NCBI RefSeq assembly: GCF_000424585.1
Contig: NZ_AUKE01000030.1
Coordinates: forward strand, 1-38,937
Direction: 5' to 3'
From: Butyrivibrio sp. MC2013
GTDB lineage: Bacteria > Bacillota > Clostridia > Lachnospirales > Lachnospiraceae
DNA length: 38,937 bases
Below are positions 23,536-32,897 of this stretch, piece after piece (position 1 is the stretch's first letter; each line of letters begins with the position of its first letter). The notes below the pieces were generated by a model. The model saw only the letters and a list, made by a program, of their open reading frames with translations, ran no database searches and had not been told where the DNA came from. The position numbers were made by a program, and so were the translations under genes.

Positions 23536-26322
23536 ATGACAAAAGACAAACTTGGCATACCCATGGAAGGGCTGGCGGATCTTGCTAGAAAAGCAGCCGC
23601 TGAAGGTGCGGTACTCTTACGAAATACCGACAAGGTTTTGCCCCTTCGCGGTGGTGAATCCGTAGCCGTCTTTGGAAGATGCCAGATAGAATATTACAGA
23701 AGCGGTACAGGCTCTGGCGGAGCCGTAAATGTGGAATACACTACCAACCTGCTGGATTCATTAAAGGACAATCCGGCAGTCAGTGTGGATGAGAAGCTTG
23801 AAAAGGTTTACAGAGACTGGCTCATAGATAATCCCTTTGATAACGGCGGAGGCGGCTGGGCAGCAGAGCCCTGGAGCCAGCAGGAGATGCCTGTATCAAG
23901 ACAGCTTGCAGAGGACGCTGCAAAGAGATCCCATAAGGCAGTGATAGTTATAGGAAGGACTGCAGGCGAAGACAAGGATAACACCTATGCCAAAGGCGCA
24001 TTTCTCTTGTCAGATACAGAGCAGGAGTTGATAGACAATGTCAGCGAGGCTTTTGGTGATGTGATCATCGTGCTGAACGTTTCCAATGTTATAGATATGA
24101 GCTTTGTGGACAAAGCTGCAAGACCTTCTTCCATAAAGGCTATCCTCTATGCATGGCAGGGAGGTATGGAAGGCGGAAGAGGAGCTGCAGATGTGCTGAC
24201 AGGTCTTGTACCTGCACAGGGCAAGCTCTCAGATACCATTGCTTACAATATTTCCGATTATCCTTCTGATAAGAGCTTTGGAGGCGAGCTTAGTAATATA
24301 TATCAAGATGATATATATGTAGGCTACAGATATTTTGAGACCTTTAACAAAAAAGCGGTTCGCTATCCCTTCGGATTTGGCCTTAGCTATACAGAGTTTG
24401 AAATCAAATCCGCGGACTGCTTTTTTAATAAAGACAGTGAAGAGTTTGTAGTAAAAGCAAACGTTAAGAATATAGGTGATTATAAAGGCAAGGAAGTAGT
24501 CCAGATATATATAGAAGGACCACAGACAGGCATAGGCAGGCCTTCAAGAGTACTGGCAGGATTTACAAAGACAAGGCTCCTTGAAGCAGGCGAAGAAGAG
24601 GACATTACTATTACAGTTCCTCTTATAAATCTGGCAGTATTTGATGACAGCGGAAAGAGCGGATTTAAGAACGCATATGTAATTGAAGCCGGTGATCATT
24701 TCTTCCACCTGGGAAACAGTGTGAGAGATACCAGTGTGATCAAGGTGGACGGCAGTGATTCCTACAAGGTAGATCAGACCTACGCTCTTGTACAATGCGA
24801 GGAAGCTCTGGCTCCCGTTACAGCCTTTAAGAGAATGGTAGTTGGACAGCCCATAGAAGACGGTTCTTATCAGGAGGCATATGAAGATGCTCCTCTTAGA
24901 GAGACTGATCTTGCAGCAAGGATCAAAGATAGACTTCCAAAGGACCTTGAGATCACAGGTAATAAGGGCCTGACCTTAAAGATGGTCAAAGACGGCAAGT
25001 GCAGCATGGAGGATTTCATAGCTCAGCTCTCTGTTAACGACCTGGCTACCATCGCAAGAGGCGAGGGTATGTGTTCCATCAAGGTGACTCCCGGTACAGC
25101 ATCCTGCTTTGGAGGAGTATCTGACAGACTCTTAGAGTTTGGTATACCCCTTGGCTGCTGTTCTGACGGACCTTCGGGTATCAGAATGGACGGAGGCCTT
25201 AAGGCGACTCAGATGCCTATTGGCACGCTTCTGGCCTGCACATTTGACATAGAGCTGATAGAAGAAGCATTTACACTTCTGGGCAAAGAGATGGTGAGAA
25301 ACAGGATCGATACACTCCTTGGACCCGGAATGAATATACACAGACATCCTCTCTGCGGCAGGAACTTCGAATATTTCAGTGAAGATCCGCTTCTCACCGG
25401 CAAGATGGCTGCAGCTATTGTCAGAGGTATTGGTAAGAACGGCGTATTTGCCACCATAAAGCATTTTGCCTGCAACTCTCAGGAGTACAACAGGCACAAG
25501 GTTGAGGCAGTCCTGTCCCAGAGGGCACTTAGAGAGATCTACCTTAAGGGATTCGAGATAGCAGTAAGAGAGGGCGGCGCAAGAAGCGTCATGACATCTT
25601 ACAATCCTGTTAACGGCTATTGGGCAGCATCTAATTATGATCTGACAACTACCCTCCTGAGGAAGGAATGGGGATTTAAGGGACTGGTAATGTCAGACTG
25701 GTGGGCCACAATGAATGATGTTATCACTGGCGGCAGCGAAGCAGACCATAGCCGTACCGGAGATATGATCAGGGCTCAGAATGATGTCTACATGGTAGTC
25801 AATAACAATGGTGCTGAGATCAATGCCTTTGGTGATGACACTATGGAAGCTCTGGATGCCGGAAGGCTCACTATTGGAGAACTCCAAAGAGGTGCAATGA
25901 ATCTCTGTGGTGTACTGATGGATATGCCTGCATTTGATCATCTTCAGGAAATGGAACTTAAGATTCCTGAATTTGAAGGGGCAGATGCCGCTGATGGTCA
26001 TATAGGACCTGTACTCCAGAAGTCCCCCAGGATCATGCTTGATAAAGAGCAGGATATATGGTTCTTCAACGAAGAAGATGCCAGGTTTGGAGTGGTGTCC
26101 AACCTGACCTTTAAGAGCAGCGACAGAGCTCAGACAGTCTGTCAGGCTCTGATCAATGGAGAAGAACTGGTAACCTTCCAGACCAATGGCACAGACGGCA
26201 GATGGATCAGACAAAAGCTTCTGACTGTAATATTGAAGCGAGGCTGGTACCATTTGCAGCTGAGATTCCCCAAGCCCGGTATGGAAGTTGAGTATCTGGA
26301 ATTCCTAGAGGAAAAGGATTGA
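23536..26322 (+). CDS. GH3 glycoside hydrolase with swapped domain order
   Basis: This 928-residue enzyme has the C-terminal GH3 domain first (AAEGAVLLRNTDKVLPL, SVAVFG, GSGSGG-like loop; about 10-260). An FnIII-like domain follows (PFGFGLSYTEFEI ... VVQIYIEG; about 265-370), and the TIM-barrel comes after it (LGCCSDGPSGIRM, GPGMNIHRHPLCGRNFEYFSEDP in two parts, KHFACNSQE). The nucleophile is D721 in VMSDWW. The swapped order is known from Butyrivibrio fibrisolvens BglA. An extra domain of about 70 residues (860-928) may bind sugar. No signal peptide: it probably cleaves imported beta-linked oligosaccharides. ATG 23536 follows AGGGAGC; an ATG at 23470 lacks a ribosome site and would place operators inside the gene. 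Confidence 0.92.
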   Translation: MTKDKLGIPMEGLADLARKAAAEGAVLLRNTDKVLPLRGGESVAVFGRCQIEYYRSGTGSGGAVNVEYTTNLLDSLKDNPAVSVDEKLEKVYRDWLIDNPFDNGGGGWAAEPWSQQEMPVSRQLAEDAAKRSHKAVIVIGRTAGEDKDNTYAKGAFLLSDTEQELIDNVSEAFGDVIIVLNVSNVIDMSFVDKAARPSSIKAILYAWQGGMEGGRGAADVLTGLVPAQGKLSDTIAYNISDYPSDKSFGGELSNIYQDDIYVGYRYFETFNKKAVRYPFGFGLSYTEFEIKSADCFFNKDSEEFVVKANVKNIGDYKGKEVVQIYIEGPQTGIGRPSRVLAGFTKTRLLEAGEEEDITITVPLINLAVFDDSGKSGFKNAYVIEAGDHFFHLGNSVRDTSVIKVDGSDSYKVDQTYALVQCEEALAPVTAFKRMVVGQPIEDGSYQEAYEDAPLRETDLAARIKDRLPKDLEITGNKGLTLKMVKDGKCSMEDFIAQLSVNDLATIARGEGMCSIKVTPGTASCFGGVSDRLLEFGIPLGCCSDGPSGIRMDGGLKATQMPIGTLLACTFDIELIEEAFTLLGKEMVRNRIDTLLGPGMNIHRHPLCGRNFEYFSEDPLLTGKMAAAIVRGIGKNGVFATIKHFACNSQEYNRHKVEAVLSQRALREIYLKGFEIAVREGGARSVMTSYNPVNGYWAASNYDLTTTLLRKEWGFKGLVMSDWWATMNDVITGGSEADHSRTGDMIRAQNDVYMVVNNNGAEINAFGDDTMEALDAGRLTIGELQRGAMNLCGVLMDMPAFDHLQEMELKIPEFEGADAADGHIGPVLQKSPRIMLDKEQDIWFFNEEDARFGVVSNLTFKSSDRAQTVCQALINGEELVTFQTNGTDGRWIRQKLLTVILKRGWYHLQLRFPKPGMEVEYLEFLEEKD

Positions 26323-26401
26323 CAGTGCTATGTGCCTATCAGGACCAAAGAGGCAAAAAAGTAATGAGTGAACAAAGTGAAAGTGGGATTAAGGAGGAAT
26401 T

Positions 26402-27931
26402 ATGAAGGAAGTTGGTTTAAGCCGCGCCGATGTATCCGCTAAGGATAAAGCGAAAGGCTCAGGTCTTGTGGAGAGACTTAACGCTCAGGTAGCCGGCAGA
26501 AAGCTGGGAATTCTCTTGTCAATGGCAGCTTCAGCAATAACGCTGTTGACAATGCTTCCCCTGTTTAACTGGTTTAAGATCGTGAACGGCTATAAGCTTG
26601 TCAAGAAATTAAAGGTAGCAGCTGATGAAGTTGCAAAGCTTAAGGGCGGATATTCAGTATTTAACATGTTGTCTTTTGTACAGCATTCAGGAGCAGGTAT
26701 CCTGGGACTCTTTGCAATGATGATGCTGATCCTGGCATGTGCATGTCTGTATTTCCAGATTGTATATATTGTAAAAGGTGCTCTGAACAAGACAGATAAA
26801 AAGGGCTACCTTGGTATCTACGGGGCCGGTGAAGCAGCAATGCTCTTTGGCGTATTGACAGGATGCGTAGCTCTGATCTTTGCAGCTTTTGCAAAGAAAA
26901 ATCTTGGTCTTGAAGCTATCAGACCAACAGTCTTTGTATATCTTGTGATCGCAGTTTCTGTTATTGGTTATGTGATAGTGAAGAACATGCAGGTAGCTGA
27001 GAGAAGGATCTATCATGAGCATGGACTTCTGATGGAGATCAAGAAGAACTGGGTATTGTTCCTGATGCTGGTTCCCACCTTTGTATATTTCCTTATCAAC
27101 AATTACCTTCCTATGGCAGGTGTTTACTACGCATTTACTCAGTTCAACTTCAGAGACGGACTTTGGGCAAGCCCTTTTGTAGGCTTCAAGAACTTTGAGT
27201 ATCTTGTATCTGCAGATCTTTTCAGACTCACAAGAAATACAGTTCTCTACAACGTAGTATTTATCCTTCTTGGAAATGCGCTTCAGATTGTCTTTGCCAT
27301 ACTGGTAAGCCAGATAACCGTAAAGTGGTTCAAGAAGTCAGCACAGACTCTGATGTTTATGCCTTACTTCGTATCCTTCGTTATCCTGAAGGTTATCATT
27401 TACAACATCTTTGAGTATCAGTACGGTGTTATCAATACTCTGATCACTTCACTGGGCGGAGAGAGGATCGACTTTTACAACACACCTTTATACTGGCCCT
27501 TCCTGATCACAATCTTCTTTATCTGGAAGAATATCGGATACGGAATGGTTGTATATCTGGCTACTATCATGGGTATTGATGCAGAGCTTTATGATGCAGC
27601 CAAGGTTGACGGTGCTAATATATTCCAGCAGATCAGATTTATTACACTTCCTCAGCTCAAGCCTACATTTATCATTCTGCTCCTCTATGCACTGGGCGGT
27701 ATCATGAAGGGTCAGTTCGAGCTCTTCTATCAGATGATCGGTAATAACGGCGTACTCTACAATATCACCGACATTCTGGATACCTATGTATACCGAATCG
27801 CAATGACACAGCCTCTGAGTATCGGTCTTGGTACCGCTGCAGGTCTGTATCAGTCAGTATTTGGCTTCGTTCTCATTGTAGTTACCAACTGGGTAGTTAA
27901 GAGAAAGAATGCCGAGTATGCATTGTTCTAA
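26402..27931 (+). CDS. CUT1-type sugar ABC permease (LplB-like) with long N-terminal extension
   Basis: The 509-residue protein ends in a standard LplB-type permease domain of about 300 residues: MKKNWVLF-like start (EIKKNWVLFLMLVPTFVYF), six helices, and the EAA loop YDAAKVDGANIFQQIRFITLP that docks the ATPase. The first 200 residues are unusual for the family and carry about four extra hydrophobic segments (about 38-58, 95-122, 140-165, 178-198). Their role is unknown. The gene follows GH3 by 79 bases with AAGGAGGA before the ATG, and the second permease starts 15 bases after it. No ATP-binding gene is in the cluster. Confidence 0.9.
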   Translation: MKEVGLSRADVSAKDKAKGSGLVERLNAQVAGRKLGILLSMAASAITLLTMLPLFNWFKIVNGYKLVKKLKVAADEVAKLKGGYSVFNMLSFVQHSGAGILGLFAMMMLILACACLYFQIVYIVKGALNKTDKKGYLGIYGAGEAAMLFGVLTGCVALIFAAFAKKNLGLEAIRPTVFVYLVIAVSVIGYVIVKNMQVAERRIYHEHGLLMEIKKNWVLFLMLVPTFVYFLINNYLPMAGVYYAFTQFNFRDGLWASPFVGFKNFEYLVSADLFRLTRNTVLYNVVFILLGNALQIVFAILVSQITVKWFKKSAQTLMFMPYFVSFVILKVIIYNIFEYQYGVINTLITSLGGERIDFYNTPLYWPFLITIFFIWKNIGYGMVVYLATIMGIDAELYDAAKVDGANIFQQIRFITLPQLKPTFIILLLYALGGIMKGQFELFYQMIGNNGVLYNITDILDTYVYRIAMTQPLSIGLGTAAGLYQSVFGFVLIVVTNWVVKRKNAEYALF

Positions 27932-27946
27932 AGGGGGCGAATAATA

Positions 27947-28837
27947 ATGAAGATCAAAAAGGGACCTGCGTCCATTATATTTAATATCATTTCATATACA
28001 CTGCTTACTTTGGGATCTATTGGCTGTGTTATCCCTTTTATCATGATCCTCTCCGGATCATTTACAGATAACAAGACTATCCTTACCAAGGGTTACAGCC
28101 TTCTTCCCAGGGATGTTACCATAAGTGCTTATCAGACTATCTTTAAGGCACCTCAGGATATCCTTCAGGCATACAAGATGACATTTTTCTACACAGGTGT
28201 GGGAACTGCCATTGGTCTTATGATGATCACCATGACAGCATATGTTATCTCCAGAAAAGAGTTTAAGTACAGAAATACAGTTTCATTCCTTATCTACTTC
28301 ACCAGCATCTTTGGAGGCGGTACTATTCCCTGGTATCTCATGTACTCCAGTGTACTGGGACTGAAGGGTTCAACACTGGCTATCTGGTTTCCGGCTCTTA
28401 TGAGCCCTTTCCTGGTAATCCTGATGAGAACCTTTATCGTAGGAAGTGTGCCGGATGCTATTACAGAGTCTGCCAAGATTGACGGCGCCGGACATGTGAC
28501 TATCTTCTCCAGGATCGTAATGCCTGTACTGGGCCCCGGACTTGCTACTATAGGTCTGTTCCTTGCACTTGGTTATTGGAATGACTGGTATCGTTCATCA
28601 ATGTTTAGTACAGATTCAACCACATGGGAGCTTCAGTTCTACCTCTATGATCTGCTCAATGCTTCTACAGCTATCAAGCAGATGTCACAGAATATCGGTA
28701 TCGTAACAGGAGATCTTCCCACTCAGTCAGTTAAGCTGGCAATGGCTGTTGTGTCAACAGGCCCTGTACTTTTGTTCTATCCTTTTGTACAGAAGTATTT
28801 CGTATCAGGTATCACTGTTGGTGCGGTTAAGGGTTGA
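27947..28837 (+). CDS. CUT1-type sugar ABC permease (LplC/YtcP-like)
   Basis: A 296-residue membrane protein with six hydrophobic segments, the starting pattern of LplC/YtcP permeases (NIISYTLLTLGSIGCVIPF), and the EAA loop ESAKIDGAGHVTIFSRIVMP. It ends in the family-typical FVQKYFVSGITVGAVKG. It pairs with the LplB-like permease directly upstream to form the membrane channel. Substrates of this branch are oligosaccharides in the characterised cases; the adjacent GH3 enzyme points to beta-glucosides or xylo-/cello-oligosaccharides. Confidence 0.93.
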   Translation: MKIKKGPASIIFNIISYTLLTLGSIGCVIPFIMILSGSFTDNKTILTKGYSLLPRDVTISAYQTIFKAPQDILQAYKMTFFYTGVGTAIGLMMITMTAYVISRKEFKYRNTVSFLIYFTSIFGGGTIPWYLMYSSVLGLKGSTLAIWFPALMSPFLVILMRTFIVGSVPDAITESAKIDGAGHVTIFSRIVMPVLGPGLATIGLFLALGYWNDWYRSSMFSTDSTTWELQFYLYDLLNASTAIKQMSQNIGIVTGDLPTQSVKLAMAVVSTGPVLLFYPFVQKYFVSGITVGAVKG

Positions 28838-28908
28838 TGTATTATAGGGAACTTATTGCAAAGGCTTTTATGGCTCAAGGGAGCTTTAATAGCATATAAA
28901 CTATTGTT

Positions 28909-28928
28909 TCGTTGATCAGAGACAACGA
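28909..28928 (+). other. Small hairpin between permease and binding-protein genes
   Basis: TCGTTG and CAACGA form a 6-bp stem with an 8-base loop, 18 bases before the ATG of the binding protein. Such intercistronic stems can stabilise the downstream message and raise binding-protein output. No T run follows, so it is not a terminator. Confidence 0.3.
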
Positions 28929-28946
28929 GAGAAAGGAAGGGTTATT

Positions 28947-30620
28947 ATGAAAAACGGTAAGAAACTGTTGAGCCTGCTTATGGCAGGAACAATGGCTGCT
29001 GCTGCAGTTGGCTGCTCAGGATCTTCTAACGAGGATACCTATGCACCTGCAACAGAAGAGGCAGCTGAGGATGCAGCTGAGGATGCAGCTGAGGATGCTG
29101 CAGAAGAGGAAGCAGCAGACGAGACAGCAGACGAGGCTGAGGATGCAGGAGAGGCTGCAGAGGCACAGGAGCTTGATACTTCTGAGCATGTAGACCTTGT
29201 ATTCTATGTTATGGGTGATGCTCCCGAAGATGAGCAGGTAGTAGAGGATGCTATCAATGAAAAGCTCAATGAGAAGCTGAACTGCTCCATCGATTTCCAG
29301 TTCTCCACATGGACAGATTTCCAGCAGAAGTACTCTCTGGAGCTGACAAGTGGCGGCGCTGATCTTATCTACGTTGCTAACTGGCTGAACTTCGGCAGAC
29401 TTGCTAAGTCCGGTGCATTCCTTGAGCTGGATGATATTCTTGATACATACTGCACAGATCTGAGGGATCTCATCGGTGAAGAAAGACTGAACATGTGCTC
29501 TGTAGACGGTAGCGTATATGCTATTCCCAATACATGGCCCGAGTACGTATCATCCGGTATCACATATCGTGAAGATCTGAGAAAGCAGTTTGATCTGCCT
29601 GTTCCGGATTCTATCGAGAACTTTGAAGCTTACATGAAGGGCATAAAGGACAATATGCCTGATCAGCCTATCCTTGCAGCTACAACAGAAGAGAGCCAGG
29701 GTCTCCAGGTTGCTTTCGATGCTGCATGGGCACTGAACCTTAAGTATCCTTGGGTAACAATCAACGGACTTCCTTATGGTCTTGCTGCAAACTATGATAC
29801 ACCTGAAGATGTAACAGATTATTGGTTCTCAGATGATTTCGTAGAAGATATGAAGACCATGAAGAGATGGGCTGACTACGGATTCTGGTCAAAGTCTGCA
29901 CTGTCTGATACTAACGATTCCGAAGCATACAAGAACGGTCTGTGCGTAGCTATCCCTCAGGGTCAGAACCCTGCTAAGTATGTTTCCGGCGTCAAGGATT
30001 TCGAAGATGCTGGACAGGGCTGGGAGACAGCTTACCTTGCATACGGCGAAGTTACAGGTGTTATCTATCCCGGACATGCTACTCAGAACGCAACATCTAT
30101 CGTAAGAGGCTGCAAGAATCCTGAGAGAGCACTTGCTGTAGTACAGTACTTCATGACTGACGAAGAGATGAACAGACTGGTACAGTGCGGTATCGAGGGT
30201 ACTCACTACACACTGGCTGATGGCGATCTCTACGAAGCAGTTCCTGATACAAAGTTTGCTTATGAAGGCTTCAGCACATGGAACCTGAGAAACGGCGACT
30301 TCAAGCTTATGACAGAGAACGATGCTCTTCAGAACGAGATGTTCGACAAGCTTGAGAAGATCGGTGAAAAGACCAAGTTCCCCAACACAGATATCTACTC
30401 CGGTTTCACAGAAGATTACGAAGCTTACTCTGCTGAGAGAACAGCTGTATCCAACGTTATGAGACAGTACCTTGCACCTCTTCAGGCTGGTCTTGTTGAC
30501 GATGTTGATGCTGCAGTAGAAGAGTTCCGTACAAAGGTCACAGAGGCAGGTCTTGAGAAGGTTCGTGAAGGCTTCACTTCTCAGTGGATAGCATACTGCG
30601 ATGAGTATGGATACAAATAA
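28947..30620 (+). CDS. Lipoprotein sugar-binding protein of the ABC importer
   Basis: The 557-residue product has a lipoprotein signal with lipobox AVGC (lipidated C23). An Ala/Glu/Asp linker follows (about residues 34-75), and then a family 1 extracellular solute-binding fold of the LplA type (VDLVFYVMGDAPEDEQ, SGGADLIYVANW, ...). It delivers the ligand to the two upstream permeases at the outer face of the membrane. GAAAGGAAGG precedes the ATG. Codon choice is narrower and more ordered (many ATC, CTG, TAC) than in the neighbours, as expected for a highly expressed gene. A terminator follows. The ligand cannot be read from the sequence. Confidence 0.92.
   Translation: MKNGKKLLSLLMAGTMAAAAVGCSGSSNEDTYAPATEEAAEDAAEDAAEDAAEEEAADETADEAEDAGEAAEAQELDTSEHVDLVFYVMGDAPEDEQVVEDAINEKLNEKLNCSIDFQFSTWTDFQQKYSLELTSGGADLIYVANWLNFGRLAKSGAFLELDDILDTYCTDLRDLIGEERLNMCSVDGSVYAIPNTWPEYVSSGITYREDLRKQFDLPVPDSIENFEAYMKGIKDNMPDQPILAATTEESQGLQVAFDAAWALNLKYPWVTINGLPYGLAANYDTPEDVTDYWFSDDFVEDMKTMKRWADYGFWSKSALSDTNDSEAYKNGLCVAIPQGQNPAKYVSGVKDFEDAGQGWETAYLAYGEVTGVIYPGHATQNATSIVRGCKNPERALAVVQYFMTDEEMNRLVQCGIEGTHYTLADGDLYEAVPDTKFAYEGFSTWNLRNGDFKLMTENDALQNEMFDKLEKIGEKTKFPNTDIYSGFTEDYEAYSAERTAVSNVMRQYLAPLQAGLVDDVDAAVEEFRTKVTEAGLEKVREGFTSQWIAYCDEYGYK
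29061..29096 (+). repeat. Three perfect 12-base tandem repeats in the lipoprotein linker
   Basis: GCAGCTGAGGAT occurs three times without a gap and encodes AAED repeats in the acidic tether. Copy number could vary by slippage in steps of four residues without breaking the frame. Confidence 0.85.
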
Positions 30621-30669
30621 AGAATAGTTGTTTCAAGTTTTACCCACTTATAAATTGAGTCTAAATAAC

Positions 30670-30709
30670 GGGCGACAGGCATTACTAAATTGTCGGTCGC
30701 CCTTGTTTT
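30670..30709 (+). terminator. Terminator of the GH3-ABC operon
   Basis: GGGCGAC (30670-30676) pairs with GTCGCCC (30696-30702), with further GACA/TGTC pairing inside, followed by TTGTTTT. It ends the transport operon ahead of the LacI gene, which is therefore a separate unit. Confidence 0.85.
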
Positions 30710-30741
30710 CACAATAAAAAAATAGTAGAATCGTCGATTAG

Positions 30742-31740
<999 letters not shown>

Positions 31741-31785
31741 AGAAGTAGATGCATTTGAATAAATGCTCGCTTTGCGGACTTTTTC

Positions 31786-31840
31786 TCAAAAAATAACAAC
31801 AGCACAAACTCTTTGAGTTTGTGCTGTTGTTATTTTTTGA
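31786..31840. terminator. Long bidirectional terminator between lacI-type gene and XRE gene
   Basis: A 26-bp perfect inverted repeat (31786-31811 with 31815-31840) with a three-base TTT loop carries A6 and T6 runs at its arms, so it can stop transcription from both sides. The flanking genes converge on it. Confidence 0.88.
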
Positions 31841-31915
31841 TTTGAGTGATATGTATCCGGTGATTATGTTGGTATATATAAGATAAATACGCTAATAATT
31901 GTATATGTATATTAT

Positions 31916-32134
31916 TTAATCTAAAAAATGAATTTTATCTGTACGACCAAGAAGGTAGTCTACTGAGGTGTTATGAAAGTCAGCAAGCATTATCAGCGTT
32001 TCTGTCGGGATAGAGCGTTCACCATTTTCATAACGTGAATAAGTACGCTGTGAGACATGGAGATACGCTGCAACTGCTTCTTGTGTCAGATCCTTGTCTT
32101 CGCGGAGATTGCGTATCCGCTCATATTTCTTCAT
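31916..32134 (-). CDS. Small XRE-family repressor
   Basis: The 72-residue protein is almost only a helix-turn-helix: RIRNLREDKDLTQEAVAAYL, SQRTYSRYENGERSIPTETL, then LADFHNTSVDYLLGRTD. Such single-domain Cro/C1-type proteins bind palindromic operators as dimers. The ATG at 32134 follows AAGAGG on the minus strand at a better distance than the TTG one codon earlier. It is transcribed away from the small-protein/InlB-repeat genes, and the nested palindromes in the shared 200-base region are likely its binding sites. Confidence 0.88.
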   Translation of the reverse strand: MKKYERIRNLREDKDLTQEAVAAYLHVSQRTYSRYENGERSIPTETLIMLADFHNTSVDYLLGRTDKIHFLD

Positions 32135-32236
32135 CAAATCAACCTCTTATCAAAATGATCTGTCAAAAAACTTCTGAGTTGAATTTCTGTAATAAGCTGT
32201 TAATTTGATTATATTCAGACCGAAGCGGACTATTGA

Positions 32237-32266
32237 GTTATAGACCAGATTGGTCTAAACTATAAC
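32237..32266. promoter_or_regulatory. Nested palindromic operator between divergent genes
   Basis: TAGACCA-GAT-TGGTCTA (32241-32257) is a perfect 7-3-7 palindrome sitting inside GTTATAG (32237-32243) and CTATAAC (32260-32266). A further AACTAT...ATAGTT pair overlaps the right side. The position between the XRE gene and the + strand operon suggests control of one or both. No clear promoter hexamers were assigned. Confidence 0.5.
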
Positions 32267-32337
32267 AGATAGTTATACTATATCTAAAATCTATTGTTTT
32301 TTGCTTATCTAACACAACAAATGGAGGAGGGAATTAA

Positions 32338-32574
32338 ATGATGAGTGAGCGTAAAGTTATTAGTTTATTATTTGCATTTATGAGCTGTTTGGGGGCGTTT
32401 TATAGTATTTTAACAATTTCCAATGATACAAATCGTTTATTTATTTTATATAACTATCAACTGCCTCTTAATGAACAAGAAGTATTTATTGTGACGGTTC
32501 TTATAATATCTTTGATAGTATTGTTCGGATTAATTATGACCTTTCTGGATGATCCAAAAGTAGTCATTCATTGA
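32338..32574 (+). CDS. Small two-helix membrane protein, unknown function
   Basis: I do not recognise this 78-residue protein. It has two hydrophobic segments (about residues 7-27 and 49-69) joined by a loop with NDTNRLF and YQLPLNEQE, and a short tail. GGAGGAGGG before the ATG is a strong ribosome site. The stop overlaps the TTG start of the next gene, and a large secreted protein follows, so the three form one operon. AT-rich like its neighbours. It could be a membrane helper for the surface protein, but nothing in the sequence proves it. Confidence 0.65.
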   Translation: MMSERKVISLLFAFMSCLGAFYSILTISNDTNRLFILYNYQLPLNEQEVFIVTVLIISLIVLFGLIMTFLDDPKVVIH

Positions 32575-32876
32575 ACACGAGTACTACTTATTATTTCCCT
32601 GATACAACGAATGAGTTATCTGTTGAAGAGCGTGTAAGACAACAGCTATATGGCCCGCAAACGAATACTTATTCTGAAATAGTCTATGATAGTGTTGCAC
32701 AGGAATTGACTTTTAGTAGTTTTGAACCGCCCTTTCAAATTAAAACCACTGCAAAAATAATAAGCGAAAATGAATACAATAATCAGGAGTATTGTTTCTG
32801 CAGTAATTGTGGTAATAAGATCAAAAAAACAGCTAACTTCTGTAATAGATGCGGTTCTCCTAATGTTTCAGATTAA
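32571..32876 (+). CDS. Zinc-ribbon protein, unknown function
   Basis: A 101-residue protein whose last 30 residues form a zinc ribbon, CSNCGNKIKKTANFCNRCG, with four metal cysteines in two CxxC pairs. The first 70 residues (including VEERVRQQLYGPQTN) are not recognised. The start is TTG 32571, which overlaps the TGA stop of the preceding gene, a usual sign of coupled translation; there is no other good start. The protein ends 21 bases before the large surface-protein gene. Zinc ribbons of this kind occur in many Firmicutes proteins and do not tell the role. Confidence 0.65.
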   Translation: MNTSTTYYFPDTTNELSVEERVRQQLYGPQTNTYSEIVYDSVAQELTFSSFEPPFQIKTTAKIISENEYNNQEYCFCSNCGNKIKKTANFCNRCGSPNVSD

Positions 32877-32897
32877 TATATGGATGGAGGGATGATT

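Noticed and set aside
29061..29096. Considered as the start of a CRISPR or other non-coding repeat array
   Set aside because: The repeats are 12 bases, contiguous without spacers, and in frame within the lipoprotein gene.
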